Shown piece after piece: positions 35,658 through 45,765 of a stretch of 64,000 nt of DNA (positions are counted from its first letter, which is position 1; every line of letters begins with the position of its first letter). Origin of the DNA: Punctularia strigosozonata HHB-11173 SS5 (Eukaryota > Basidiomycota > Agaricomycetes > Corticiales > Punctulariaceae); the NCBI RefSeq assembly GCF_000264995.1, contig NW_006767437.1, positions 1,285,946 to 1,349,945 on the forward strand, written 5' to 3'. Under the pieces are notes generated by a model, which saw nothing but the letters and a program-made list of their open reading frames with translations, was not told the DNA's origin and did no database searches. Position numbers and translations under genes: made by a program.

Positions 35658-35954
35658 GTCAAATCAGGAGGAGAGCAAGAAACGTCCGGCCACAAAAATT
35701 CCAACGCGTCTTTATTGTGGCCTCAAGCCTCCCAGACCGGAGCATCACATAAACAAGTGCGTTCTGTCATATTCAATCCATGTCCTCATCGCAATACGCA
35801 GGTCAATCAGAGCGCCCAAGAGCAGAGAACAGGCGAAAGGTGACACTGAATTGTCTTGGCACTGGAAGCTGTACACGACACGTCCCGTACAGCCTCCGCA
35901 GCAGGCTACTGCGCATACCGGCGGGCGCGCGACCAGTTGCATGAACTAGGAAGG

Positions 35955-35960
35955 TATAAA
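35955..35960 (+). promoter_or_regulatory. TATA box upstream of the Cys-rich two-TM protein
   Basis: A tataaa hexamer within aaggtataaaggg lies about 118 bases ahead of the chosen ATG at 36078, a normal distance for a regulated fungal promoter with a short leader. Confidence 0.45.
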
Positions 35961-36077
35961 GGGTTCTACTTAGTTGCGATGCCACCAAACACTTGATTCC
36001 CTTGCTTGGGCGACCGACCCGCGTCTTTCAACCCTACCGCAACCACGATCTCCCCAACGAAAACCAGCAGCGCAACG

Positions 36078-36752
36078 ATGCCCGCTCCCCACCGCCATGC
36101 CTACCAGCCGCTCCCGCAGGCATCCATGTCTACTGAGAAACTAGGCGAAATCGACGGCTCGCATATAGTCCTAGACGTCTGCGAGACGTCCCAGTGCAGC
36201 TGTGGCGGCTCCCATGCGCAAACCCACCCGCAATGCCACCGCGCACGCACGCGGCGACTGATATTCTCCCTCGTTTTCGCGCTTGTCGCCGTTGCGGGCC
36301 TCATATTTCTCACTGTGAGCCAGTGCGTGGCAGGAGGTCCGGGTTCGGAGGACGACGGCTGGGGCACCATGTGGAGGCGGGACACCACGACGGATGGGGA
36401 CGGCCAGAGCACATTCGTGAAGAACAAACGTATGTGAAAACCTCCTCGGACCTTCCGGAGTATCAACTAACCCATCGGACGCGTTGACTAGTGTACCTCA
36501 TCATCGTCTTCGTGGGCTTATTCCTCTGCCTCATCGCTGCCGTATGCCTCAGCGCGTGGTGCTGCCGCGGCGCGTTCGAGAACCCGCTTTGCTGCCCATG
36601 TACGTATAACGTCGTTACCTTATCCATTCGCTTGGTCTCACCGACACCCTTCCCCAACAGGTTATCTCTGCGCGTGTTGTGGCGGCCTCGCGTGCTTGGA
36701 ATGTATTAGCTGCGGCTTATGTGCGGAGGGGGTGGAAGACATTAATTTCTAG
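36078..36752 (+). CDS. Cysteine-rich two-TM membrane protein, function unknown
   Basis: The start MPAPHRHAYQPLPQASMSTE at 36078 is the first good ATG. After a short region with SQCSCGGSH there is TM1, LIFSLVFALVAVAGLIFLTV, and then an extracytoplasmic acidic loop with EDDGWGTMWRR. An intron (about 36428-36490) leads to TM2, LYLIIVFVGLFLCLIAAVCL. The tail is strikingly Cys-rich: AWCCRGAFENPLCCPCYLC, then ACCGGLACLECISCGLCAEG, ending VEDINF with a stop at 36750-36752. Counting from AWCC, about 14 cysteines fall within 45 residues, in CC and CxxC patterns. Palmitoylation of a membrane-proximal cluster or metal binding are both possible. I do not know the family. Confidence 0.62.
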
Positions 36753-37155
36753 GCGGCACAACGTTTCCGTCTATCCATCTTATCGAAGGACTCGCATTCG
36801 GATGAAGCCGATGCTGGAACATTATAATAGTGCGCGATGTGCACGCCCTCGAACTTGTTGTATGGATACCCCAGGTCACTGTAATAACGATCGCGACCCC
36901 CCAATACATCGCAATTCCGAATGCATGCCGTTGTCCTGCCACAGCCAATTCCGAATGGCACTGACCACCTGTCCTCACCGCACGCCTCTCGAATTCCGAA
37001 TACCTGACACACAGCCCTCTCATAGCACGCTCAATTACCCAACGTCGGGTGGCCAGATAACGTCTTGCGCGCCGCTCCAATCTCTCAAGAACACCGAGCT
37101 GCCGAATAGATGAAGGACCCACCCTTCGTCTGATCGAGCTCACAAAGACTACAAC

Positions 37156-38500
37156 ATGGATTACACTAACGAGCCGCCCCACTCCTCATCCCTCCTCACC
37201 CGTGACGACAAACCGTACAACGCCGAGCCATGCGTTAAGGAGCTGGTCAAGTACCCCATCACGCCCGAGCACCTCGTATACTGCCGGAATCATAGTATGT
37301 TCTGCGATTCCTAAAATGGTAATATGGACAGGGGCGCGCTAACATCGATACGTACAGGTCCGGTAAAAGTGTTCGACGAGAAGGGGTACAAACTGACGGT
37401 CGATGGAGAGGTCGAACACCCTCTGACGCTGACCCTCGAAGACATCAAGAAGCTTCCGAAGAGGACGGTGGTGGCGGCGCTCCAGGCAAGCATCCCCACC
37501 AGCCGCGTCGGAGTTCACCCCCATCTGAACTTGCTCAGTGCGCAGGCAACCGTCGCAAGGCGCTGACGATCAAATCCGGGAGGGATGTGGAAGGCCTGAA
37601 ATGGGAAGACGCCGCGATCTGCAACGCGCGTTGGGGCGGCGCGCTGCTATGCGATGTCCTGGCGATGGCCGGTGTGCTACGTCCGACGACCCATAACGGC
37701 ACCAACGCCGGAACCACCCATGGCGCGAACGGGATATGCGAAGGGAGAATGCATGTGTGCTTTGCATCCCACGTCGCTGGCGAGTGCCAGCAGGACTCGT
37801 GTTACGGGGTGTCGATACCGCTCGAGAAGGCCCTGGAGGCCGAAGACGGCGCGATGCTGGCCTATGAGGTCCGTCTTCGCGCTTCTTCCCATGTTTCCCA
37901 GCTTCCGACGCCGACTTTTCATGCCAGATGAACGACGAGCCCTTGACGCCTGACCACGGCTACCCGCTGCGGATCGTCGTCCCCGGCTATTCCGGTGTGC
38001 GCTGGGTCAAGTGGTTAGATACCATCATGGTCTCTCGCAGGGAATCGGACAACTTCTACCAGCAAAAAGATTACAAGATCCTCCCGACGGCGGTGCGGAC
38101 GCATGAACAAGCGGATAAGGAGGGCTGGTGGGCGAAGCTGCCTGCGCTGCAGTCGAATCCCATAAACTCTGTGATCGGGGAGGTACTGCGTCGAGAAGAC
38201 GGAACACTGGAGGTGGTGGGGTATGCGGTGAGCGGTGCAGCAGGAGGGCAGGTAAAGCGGGTCGAGGTGAGCGCGAATCGAGGGAAGACGTGGGGGGAGG
38301 CAGAGATCACATATCAGGAGGGAAAGTGGAGTTGGACGCTCTGGAGGGCGACGGTGCCCGTTGCGCAGGAAGGGGCAAGCGACGAAGAGAGAGTCGTATG
38401 GTGCAAGGCGACGGACGAGAGCGGGATCACTCAGGCGCCGAGTATGGATTGGAACCTGAGGGGCGTTGGCTACAATGCGTATGGCGAGGCGCATTATTGA
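37156..38500 (+). CDS. Sulfite oxidase (molybdopterin-dependent)
   Basis: This enzyme oxidises sulfite to sulfate at a molybdenum cofactor. The protein starts MDYTNEPPHSSSLLTRDDKP. The Moco domain has EHLVYCRNH, HSPVKVFDEKGYKLTVDGEV and LTLTLEDIKKLPKRTV. The Mo-ligand cysteine lies in ALQCAGNRRKALT, where a GC-AG intron (37486-37538) sits immediately before the Cys codon. Then come WGGALLCDVLAMAGV, YGVSIPLEKAL, LAYEMNDEPLTPDHGYPLRI, VPGYSGVRWVKWLDTI and SNFYQQ-like DNFYQQKDYK. The C-terminal dimerisation domain has VEVSANRGKTWGEAEI and WRATVP. There is no cytochrome b5 or FAD domain, so it is the short sulfite oxidase and not nitrate reductase. The stop is at 38498-38500. The gene is intact. 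Confidence 0.93.
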
Positions 38501-39406
38501 GGAGGTCGCCAGCAGCATATAAACGAGCAGATTGTTCGTCGTGGGGCAATTCCTGAACTCGGCGAAAGTACCGAGGCTACCCTGAATACAGGCATTGCCG
38601 GTTGGGGTTGACACTGTCGATGTGCATAAAAGTACGGGTATATACAGCGATAATCCACGTTCATGTCGCACCTGCGATCGTAACTTCCTTGCTATAAGGG
38701 TCAAATGGAAAAGATAGCGCTAACCGCAAGACGAAATATCACCAATCTCGTGCTGCACCACCGTGATATCGTGGTCAAAGGCAAGGAGTCGAAGACGTTG
38801 ATATGGCCGTCAGGGGCTGATCCTACTTTGGTCAGGGGTGCCTCAGGCTCATCGCCGAGGGCGCCGCTTTAGTCTTCATCTTATTGAGCCAGACTGTTTT
38901 CGCTCTGCTTGTGCCACATACCATTGAGCTAGAATTCTCTGGTAAGCTGGCCTTTGTTAAGATGCGACAAGTCAATTTGGATCGTGTGCGATTGACCCAG
39001 CCAGCCAACTTCAACTCCTGATCAACACGCGGTTTGCGCATGTTCGCCGTGAAGGGCTTCCTCGTACGTGCGCTAGCCACGGTGTGCCATTTGCCACGTC
39101 TTCATCCGCAGACGAGCCAAGTCCGCGTCATCCTCCACCCTCTGACCGTGGTCGTCGTCCCAAGCGCTCGCTTCACGTCAGAGCTCGTGCAATGAACCGC
39201 ATCTAATGTTCGTTTCCCTCTTTGAAGGCGTCATCCTCAGTCGTCACCGATAACACGCTCGATGAGATAGCCCTCATCCAATCCTCGTTCCCAAGACCGC
39301 ACGCGGAACATATCTACGACGGCACCGGCTCCGAAAAGATAGACGGTGCAACACAGCGGGAGACAATCACACTCCTCTGCTTCTCGGCCAGCAGTGACAG
39401 AGTTCA
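38501..39406. other. Intergenic region, 0.9 kb, nothing recognised
   Basis: Only short frames on both strands, without motifs or splice-joined continuations. It should hold the sulfite oxidase 3' UTR and the promoter of the coiled-coil gene that follows. Confidence 0.45.
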
Positions 39407-41292
39407 ATGAACACGATTTGGGGCCTCCTCGATTGGATTTGGCCCTCGAGTCCGATACAATTGCGCGAAGACCGGCAGCTCAGTCTGGCGACCTCGCTCA
39501 GGGAGTACGCCCCCCTGCGTCCCGCGCAGCTCGTGCGCGCGCCGAGCACGCCGTCGCGCGCCCGATCGCAGTCCAGCACCGCGCCTAACGGCACCCCGTC
39601 CCGCACAAGGACCTATAGCATCAAGGACCGACACGACGCTTCGGTATCCAGGACAAGTCATCGAGAACGACGCGAATCATATTCGTCCTTCTCTTCCTGG
39701 GATCAGCTCGAAAGAGGTGAAGTTGACCACGAACGGGAGCGAGAAAGGAGGCTGGTCGAGAACATTAAGAGGCATAATGCTGCGTTGCTCGAGAGGGTGT
39801 CCAGCTTAGAGCACGACCTAAGCGCATCGCGCAGTCAACTCGCCTCCACCCAGAACGACCTCTCCAACATCTCCTCCACGCTCACCCTGTCCCAGTCCCG
39901 CGCAACCGCGTTGGAACAAGCCCTCGTCGATGCGCATACATCCCTCCACTCGCTTCAATCCGAGCTGCTCCACCTGCGCACTGAAAACGCCGCCCTCCTC
40001 TCCTCGCACTCTTCTACCACCACCGCGCTCGAAGCTACCACGTCGGAACTTGCGACGCTCAAGTCTTTCCTCGATAAAACAGATGCGTGGACGGGCGCGC
40101 AGGTCGTGCAGGCCGTGAAGGACCTCAATAACGAGATCGTCCAGCTCGGTGCGGCCGTTTCCGACGAGTTCGCGGGTACACTGGACCGGAAGCGCCAACT
40201 GTGGCGCGCAGGAGATCGTGATCTCGTTAGCGCCAGCCTAGGCAAGACGATGGCGGAGCTGTTGCTCACCCGGGACCACAAAGCGGACCCGATGCTCGTC
40301 GGACTCGCGCTCCAGGCGTGGGAGGTGCATTGCTGCGCGCAGGTCTTCAGTGCGTTTTGCTTTGGTCTGCCGGGCGACGTGGACCAGTTCCTGCACAACC
40401 TGTTCGCGCATATGCTCAAGTCCGGTATGTCTATACTTTCTTCACTACTTGATTCTGCTGATGCTCATTGGTGTCATTTCACATGACAGAATCGCAGGCG
40501 GCGGCCTGCAGATGGCGGTCGCTCACGCACGCATACACGCACTCGCTCCTCACGTCCTCGTCCGCGTCACCCAACCACTCTCCGCGGCATGGCCACTCGC
40601 GAGCCTCGCTTCTCGACCCCGAAACCATCATCACAGTCCACATTCGGGGTATCCTCGCCATCCTGGCCCTCGCAGGCTGCTCCGCCGCCCCTCCCACCCC
40701 GTCCACGTCCACCCATACCCTGCCCTCCTCATCTTCATCTTCAACTTCCAACCCAGCCCCCTTGTCCTTACCCTCAAGCCAGCATCCCTCTCTCGACCGC
40801 GATTACCTCCGCGCACGCTTCGGCGGGCAGCTCAAGCAGATAGTCACGCGCGCGTCGACGATCGCGACCGCGCTCCGGGAGGGCATCATGAGCGGGACTT
40901 TCGACGTCGTGCGCGTCGCGAAGGAGGGCGCGCGCTTCGACCCGCGCGCGATGGCGGACGTGTTCGCGCCGCCGCCCGAGATGAGCCGACCGTCGTCGCC
41001 GATCAAGGAGTCTCCTCCCGCTCTTACTCCGGCTTCGGTCGAGGAGGACGGCAGGGTGCTATGCGGCGTCGAGTTTGGGCTCGTGTGCGTCAGTCGGAGG
41101 GCGAGCCCAAGGTCATCGCCGAGGGCGGGCAGCTTGGCTATCGACGGAGAGGCGCGCGAGAATGAGCATGCTGGTGCGCATCTCAGAGTGGACCCGGATA
41201 AAGCCGCGCCGATTCACGAGCGGAGCGTGCTGCTCAAGCCGAAGGTGCTCTTGCAGAGCGTGACGGACATTCTGGACGCATCAGAGGGCTAG
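39407..41292 (+). CDS. Long coiled-coil protein, function unknown
   Basis: Two exons, 39407 to about 40424 and about 40489 to 41292, encode some 605 residues. The start MNTIWGLLDWIWPSSPIQLR is hydrophobic and aromatic, possibly a membrane-binding amphipathic helix. A Ser/Arg-rich low-complexity part follows. Next is a long heptad-rich helix from RERERRLVENIKRHNAALLE through SLEHDLSASRSQLASTQNDL to ALEATTSELATLKSFLD. A globular part follows: VVQAVKDLNNEIVQLGAAVS, ALQAWEVHCCAQVFSAFCFG, PETIITVHIRGILAILALAG and LRARFGGQLKQIVTRASTIA. The end is VLLKPKVLLQSVTDILDASE. I recognise no catalytic domain. A scaffold or trafficking role is only a guess. The frame is clean, so the gene is real. Confidence 0.78.
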
Positions 41293-41902
41293 GCTCGACG
41301 CTCGTCAAGCGAGGTCGAGACGGATCGATCGTTCGCGGGCAGGAGATCGCCCTGGACGGGCCAAGGACGACAGCGCGGCCAAGAACCAAACACCCGGATC
41401 TCGTTTAGCGTGTCGTCCTCGTCCCGAAACTACTCAAAAGGAGCATAGATTGTGTACTGCGCCGCTGCATCGAATGTCGACCTCCTCCTGCACAAGAGGA
41501 ATCGCACCACGCGTATTCACGACCACGTTTACGATAACGATTATTCTCTTGGTCTTTTTGCTGCACATACTCTTCCGCCTTCGAATGCACACGTACTCGA
41601 CCCCCCTAATCGCTAGTCCTCGGGTATCTTGCTCAGATCATCTGTACAATTGTAGCTGTAGAATCAAAGGATCGGACTTCAGAACGTGGTCTGGTGGTTC
41701 ATCAAGCCTTCGCTGGCCCGCTACTTCATACGCGGGGCTTCGAGGGCGCACGTTGGAAGGCTTGATATGCAAGAGTAGCGCGATGAGATTATGCTGAATG
41801 GTTCCATATACACGCACACGACAGCAGATAAATAATGATCGTGACCGGCATTATGCACCCTCCCGCTCAGTCTATAGCAAGACCCCAACTCGGACAGGTC
41901 GA

Positions 41903-42175
41903 TCAGCTGCTCTTCTTGAAGAACGTGCTGTTCACGGCCGTGGCTTGAATCACATCGAATATCGTCTCGCCAACTCCGAGGTACTTGTCGGCGAGCGACT
42001 TGAACGTAGGGTCGCTGAGAGCATCGGTAGAGGGTCTGTGCATACCCTGTGAAACGTCGAATAATCTCCATATGATGCCAAAGACGTACGAGAAACCGCT
42101 CGACCGCCGTACGCCTGCCAGCACGGTGGATAGTAAAACGGCGTCGACGCCGTAGTGTACGAGTCTTCCGATCAT
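41903..42175 (-). CDS. Small DUF1748-family protein
   Basis: The protein is about 72 residues from two exons. Exon 1 reads MIGRLVHYGVDAVLLSTVLA and GVRRSSGFS. A 54-nt intron joins to PSTDALSDPTFKSLADKYLG and VGETIFDVIQATAVNSTFF, ending KKSS with a stop at 41903-41905. The MxGRLxHYGxDAxLxSxxLAGxRRS start and the DKYLGVGE motif are the hallmarks of DUF1748, a short fungal family with one hydrophobic segment. Yeast members have been placed in mitochondria. Read without the intron, the frame stays open but inserts 18 residues that break the family pattern, so splicing is preferred. Confidence 0.82.
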   Translation of the reverse strand: MIGRLVHYGVDAVLLSTVLAGVRRSSGFSYVFGIIWRLFDVSQGMHRPSTDALSDPTFKSLADKYLGVGETIFDVIQATAVNSTFFKKSS

Positions 42176-42401
42176 ATCTGGGTACGGTTTGGAGTGGATG
42201 CAGTCGGAGGAAGACGACTAGAAGTTGAATGGACAGTGCAAACGCCGTGGTTTGCCGTCTCGCCGGGCGAGGACGAGGGCTGCCGGCAAAGACGAGTGCA
42301 GTCCCGAAAAGGCAAGTCATCCCTTCTCCCGCTTGCCGTTCCCCCCCGTCATCAACCCGGAAGTTTATGGGCCTTTCAGTCGGCACTTCGTATTACACCG
42401 C

Positions 42402-43465
42402 CAGGCTCCGACCCATCCACTCTTCAGCTATTTGCGCTCCAAACAGAGAGCGCCCGCAAGGCTGAATCCGTGTTTCTTGGTGGAGGAGGATGCCAAATTA
42501 GGAAATTGAGAACATTAGGGGATGATCCAAAAGGGGGGAGTGGCAGTGTAGAGTTGATGCGAGGTATATCCGAATAGTGGGGGAGCGCGACGCTGGAGAG
42601 CGGCTGGCACAAAATGTAATTTGCAATTGCTGCCGGAGCTCGGCTCTGACACATATTCTCCCAGGGTAACTGAAGACCCAGCTTGGGGTCAACAACCGCG
42701 CGGGGGTAGCACAGCCCCAGGTGAGATCCGCTCAACAACGAGCATATTCCTTTCTTGTTGATGAGTGTAGGAGTGCTAAGGCATACTCCGTGGACTGATG
42801 CAACCCCTTTGGATTGTTGAATGGTGAAATGAACTCATGAGCTTAGCGGACCACCGTTGCAGCAAGTCATATATGACAAGGAGTCGCGCCGACAACGCGC
42901 GCATTTGACGAAGTGGTAACGTGTCGCATTTCGCGACTTTCCTTTTTCGTAAGGACGGGGTTCAATCCAGAGACGCACACTTTTTTCGACAATGCATAGC
43001 AATTGTTTCCGACCACTGAAATCAAGGGCGCCCTCTCCGGCTTAAGTTAGGTCTTTAAGAGCCTAATAACTAACATTATTATGTAGATGACAGGATCGTG
43101 TACCCTCTATCAGGGATTACTAGGGGATTGCAGCAGTATGAGCCGGATCCAGACTTTACTGGTAACGTGGCTGTGCTACCCGCGCGCGGTTGTTGACCCC
43201 AAGCTGGGTCTTCAGTTACCCTGGGAGAATATGTGTCAGAGCCGAGCTCCGGCAGCAATTGCAAATTACATTTTGTGCCAGCCGCTCTCCAGCGTCGCGC
43301 TCCCCCACTATTCGGATATACCTCGGACTATTCTATTTGCACCGCCATCTCCCTAATCCAGTATCTTCCCCTATCTTCCCAAAATCCCATTCAACTCGGA
43401 TTCAGCCTCGCGGGCGCTCTCTGTTTGGAGCGCAAATAGCTGGAGAGCGGATGGGTAGGAGCCTG
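42402..43465. mobile_element. Foldback element with long inverted repeats and 9-bp target duplication
   Basis: The ends are caggctcc and ggagcctg. Immediately outside, ttacaccgc occurs on both sides (42393-42401 and 43466-43474), a clean 9-bp target-site duplication. The arms pair in two blocks. The outer block is about 70 bp (42402-42471 with 43396-43465, diverged at a few sites). The inner block is 157 bp and nearly identical (42560-42716 with 43169-43325). A diverged stretch lies between the blocks and a 452-bp loop in the middle. Long TIRs with 9-bp duplications are typical of Mutator-like elements. There is no transposase, so it is non-autonomous. The precise duplication implies an intact, fairly recent insertion. 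Confidence 0.88.
42906..42986 (+). other. tRNA-like Pol III promoter signals in the loop of the foldback element
   Basis: Within the loop there is tgacgaagtggt (42906-42917), close to the tRNA box A consensus TGGCNNAGTGG. It is followed 42 nt later by ggttcaatcc (42959-42968), which matches box B GGTTCRANTCC, and then by tttttt (42981-42986), a Pol III terminator. A helix gtcgc/gcgac sits where the anticodon stem would be. The T-stem and acceptor stem do not pair properly and the loop lacks U33, so this is not a working tRNA. It is either a tRNA-derived remnant or a SINE-like Pol III unit carried by the element. Confidence 0.45.
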
Positions 43466-43593
43466 TTACACCGCCATGAACTGGTACATACAACAGGCTA
43501 TTAGGAATATAAACGCTAGGCATACTGGTGAGTGTTATACAGTGAAGAAATAATTGTCATAGATATTGAAGAAAATGCGCTGCAAATTTCCCA

Positions 43594-44958
43594 TTAGTTG
43601 TATTTGATCCATTGCTCAAACATGCCCGCCGACTCGTCTCTGTCCTGCGTCGTCAAACGTCCGTGCATGCTTCCGCTGGCCTCGTCGGACTCGAAGGCCG
43701 GGCCCAACCACTGTGACCCGTATTCGTCCTCGTCCGGCCACGCGAAGTCCGAGGGGTTCCCCAAGTGATCGGGAAAGTAGGATGACAGAGGTGGCAGCTC
43801 GTTCAAACGATACTCGCCATTGGACTGGATGTTGTAGGGTTCCAAAGACCCTTCGCGGGAGAGCGCGTTGAGCGCACCCAGAGTGATCTCCGGCATTTCG
43901 CGTCTTTTACCCTAGAAAAGCCGATGAGAAGTCGCTGATAAACGAAGCAGGATCCAACGCACCGTCGTCAACGGGTCGCCCACGGACAGCTGCGGCATGC
44001 GCTCTGTGATATGCACTACATCCTCTTCCTCGTCGTCCTCCACGAAGTCTGAGGCGTCGCTCCCCGGTAGCGACCGAACAGACCCCAACGAAGCGGGCGT
44101 AGAGCTGCACGACGAGTTTGAAGAAGCGGCGGGGGTAGGGCTTCTATATGGATACAATACCGCGCGCCTCGGGCTCTCCGCGCGAGACGAACTGGACGAC
44201 TCCGACCATGTGTCATAGCCACCGACGCCCCTGTGGCTCCTGGGCGACTTCTTGGGCGACTTCCCGGGGCTCCTTGGCGTGGGCTTTCCCTTGCGAGGCG
44301 ACGAACCAGGCGTGTACTTGTAGCCGGGGTACATCTCTGCATGCTTCGCCTTCTCGACTTCCGCACCCAGCACGAACTTCCTCTTCTCCTCGTCCGACAT
44401 GGCCCTCCAACGCTCGCCCGCGACCTTGCTAAGCTCGCGGTTGTTGCTACCGGCGAACTCGGTGGCATTCAGATGGGAGCGGAAGAGTATGAAGGCGTTA
44501 ACGGGACGGGGAATGTGACCGGGCTCGCGCTTTGCCGCGTGGGCCTCGCTAGGTACGAACCGGGCTACGGACCCGGCAGCATCATTGGATAGCGAATAGG
44601 ACGACGACGCGGGAGACGAGAGCGTCTCCGGTGGGTTATGATGCAGAGCACTGCCCAAGTGAGAGGTGCCACCTATATTATCCAGTGTATCAGCGTCGTG
44701 TACTTGCGATGTTAAGTTATCGTGCAACGGAAATTGCCACAATGTCGACCGAGCAGAAGCCCCGATAGACTGAGCGTTGTGGGTCCATATACAAACAAAT
44801 GTGTTTGGCGAAAGAAAGTTGCACCCACCGAGTTGATTCCTACCAGAGCCAGAAGGAGCGCGGTCGCGGCTAGCGCGCCCGGAGACGTTTCTGAAAGAGG
44901 GCATTGAACAAGTGCTGAGGCGGATGGGAAGGGCTTCCGAAAGAGCTTGGAGTAGCAA
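43594..44958 (-). CDS. HMG-box transcription factor (MATA-HMG type)
   Basis: This is a DNA-binding protein, presumably nuclear. The HMG box is clear: HIPRPVNAFILFRSHLNATE, then NNRELSKVAGERWRAMSDEE, then KRKFVLGAEVEKAKHAEMYP followed by GYKYTP. The IPRPxNAFILFR start is the form seen in fungal mating-type and fruiting-related HMG proteins. Downstream is a basic/Ser-Pro segment with PRKGKPTPRSPGKSPKKSPR, then a Ser-rich and acidic region with FVEDDEEEDVV. An intron (about 43917-43975) leads to EMPEITLGALNALSREGSLE, and the protein ends EQWIKYN with a stop at 43594. The N-terminus is unsure: 44958 or the Met at 44904 are candidates, and an intron near 44765-44825 is likely. It is not linked here to any pheromone or homeodomain gene. 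Confidence 0.85.
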
Positions 44959-45765
44959 GACGACGATCCCATTGTCCTTAAGTACCTCTCTCTCAGTGAA
45001 GGTGTATGTTGAGCGAAAATCACTTATTGAGGGTGGGATTGGTGCCTTTGGCCATGTTAACCATCAGGCCACAACGAGGCGTCGTCCTTTGACAAGCTTC
45101 ATGTCTTGAACTTCGATCCGCGTCGCGGAGTCAGAAAGCTCTCCGCCAGTAGTCGGCAACGGCACAAACGCTCGTTCATCGCCCTATTAGGCAGGCAGTC
45201 CCTACAAACAATGCGCCGAGTACTAATTGGGCCTCATCACCAGCGCTGTGCGCGCATTGTACTCCCGAGTCTTTGTGGAGCCATCGCTCGGATATCCGGA
45301 TCGAAACCGTGTCGGGTCTTGCTTGTTCTGCTTCCGCCGCCCCCCGCTGCCTTGACGCCTTGAAGGTGTAAACGCTGGATAACGACGCGCGCCTCAGAGT
45401 GCCTCGCGACGCTTTCCTCCACATTGCTTGTGACTACCATGATGATATCGCACCAAGATCGTCTCAACTTGCCGCGTCATGAATGCAAGGTACGACCGGA
45501 CAACGGAGCCGGTCGACCACGGCGGCGGCACATGTGTAGTTGCCGTCATACGCAAAGCCATGCAAAGCCCAATGTAGCTGTCAATGCGGGATCCCGTAAT
45601 GAGGCGATGCGCGTTCTTTGGAACGGGCCGCTGGGCTGGCATTGTCCCTCCACGTTCCCTCAGTTTCCTTCCCGTTCCCCTCCTGTTCCCTCTCACCGAT
45701 CATGCGGATTCTGACGGCACTACCCTGCCTTGCACCACCCGAAAGGCGCTCCAAATCCTCGAACG
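44959..45765. other. Region between HMG and RAD51-like genes, no supported gene
   Basis: About 0.8 kb with partly open frames on both strands (for example 45394-45696 minus). None shows a motif or a convincing start. It must hold the HMG gene promoter. Confidence 0.35.

Noticed and set aside
40350-41165. 271-codon plus-strand frame overlapping the coiled-coil gene
   Set aside because: It is an Arg/Pro-rich alternative frame of exon 2. The spliced frame ending at 41292 continues the coiled-coil protein and has natural composition.
42424-43356. Matching peptides on opposite strands (containing PWENMCQSRAPAAIAN) as a duplicated gene
   Set aside because: They are translations of the inverted-repeat arms of the foldback element, not of a gene.
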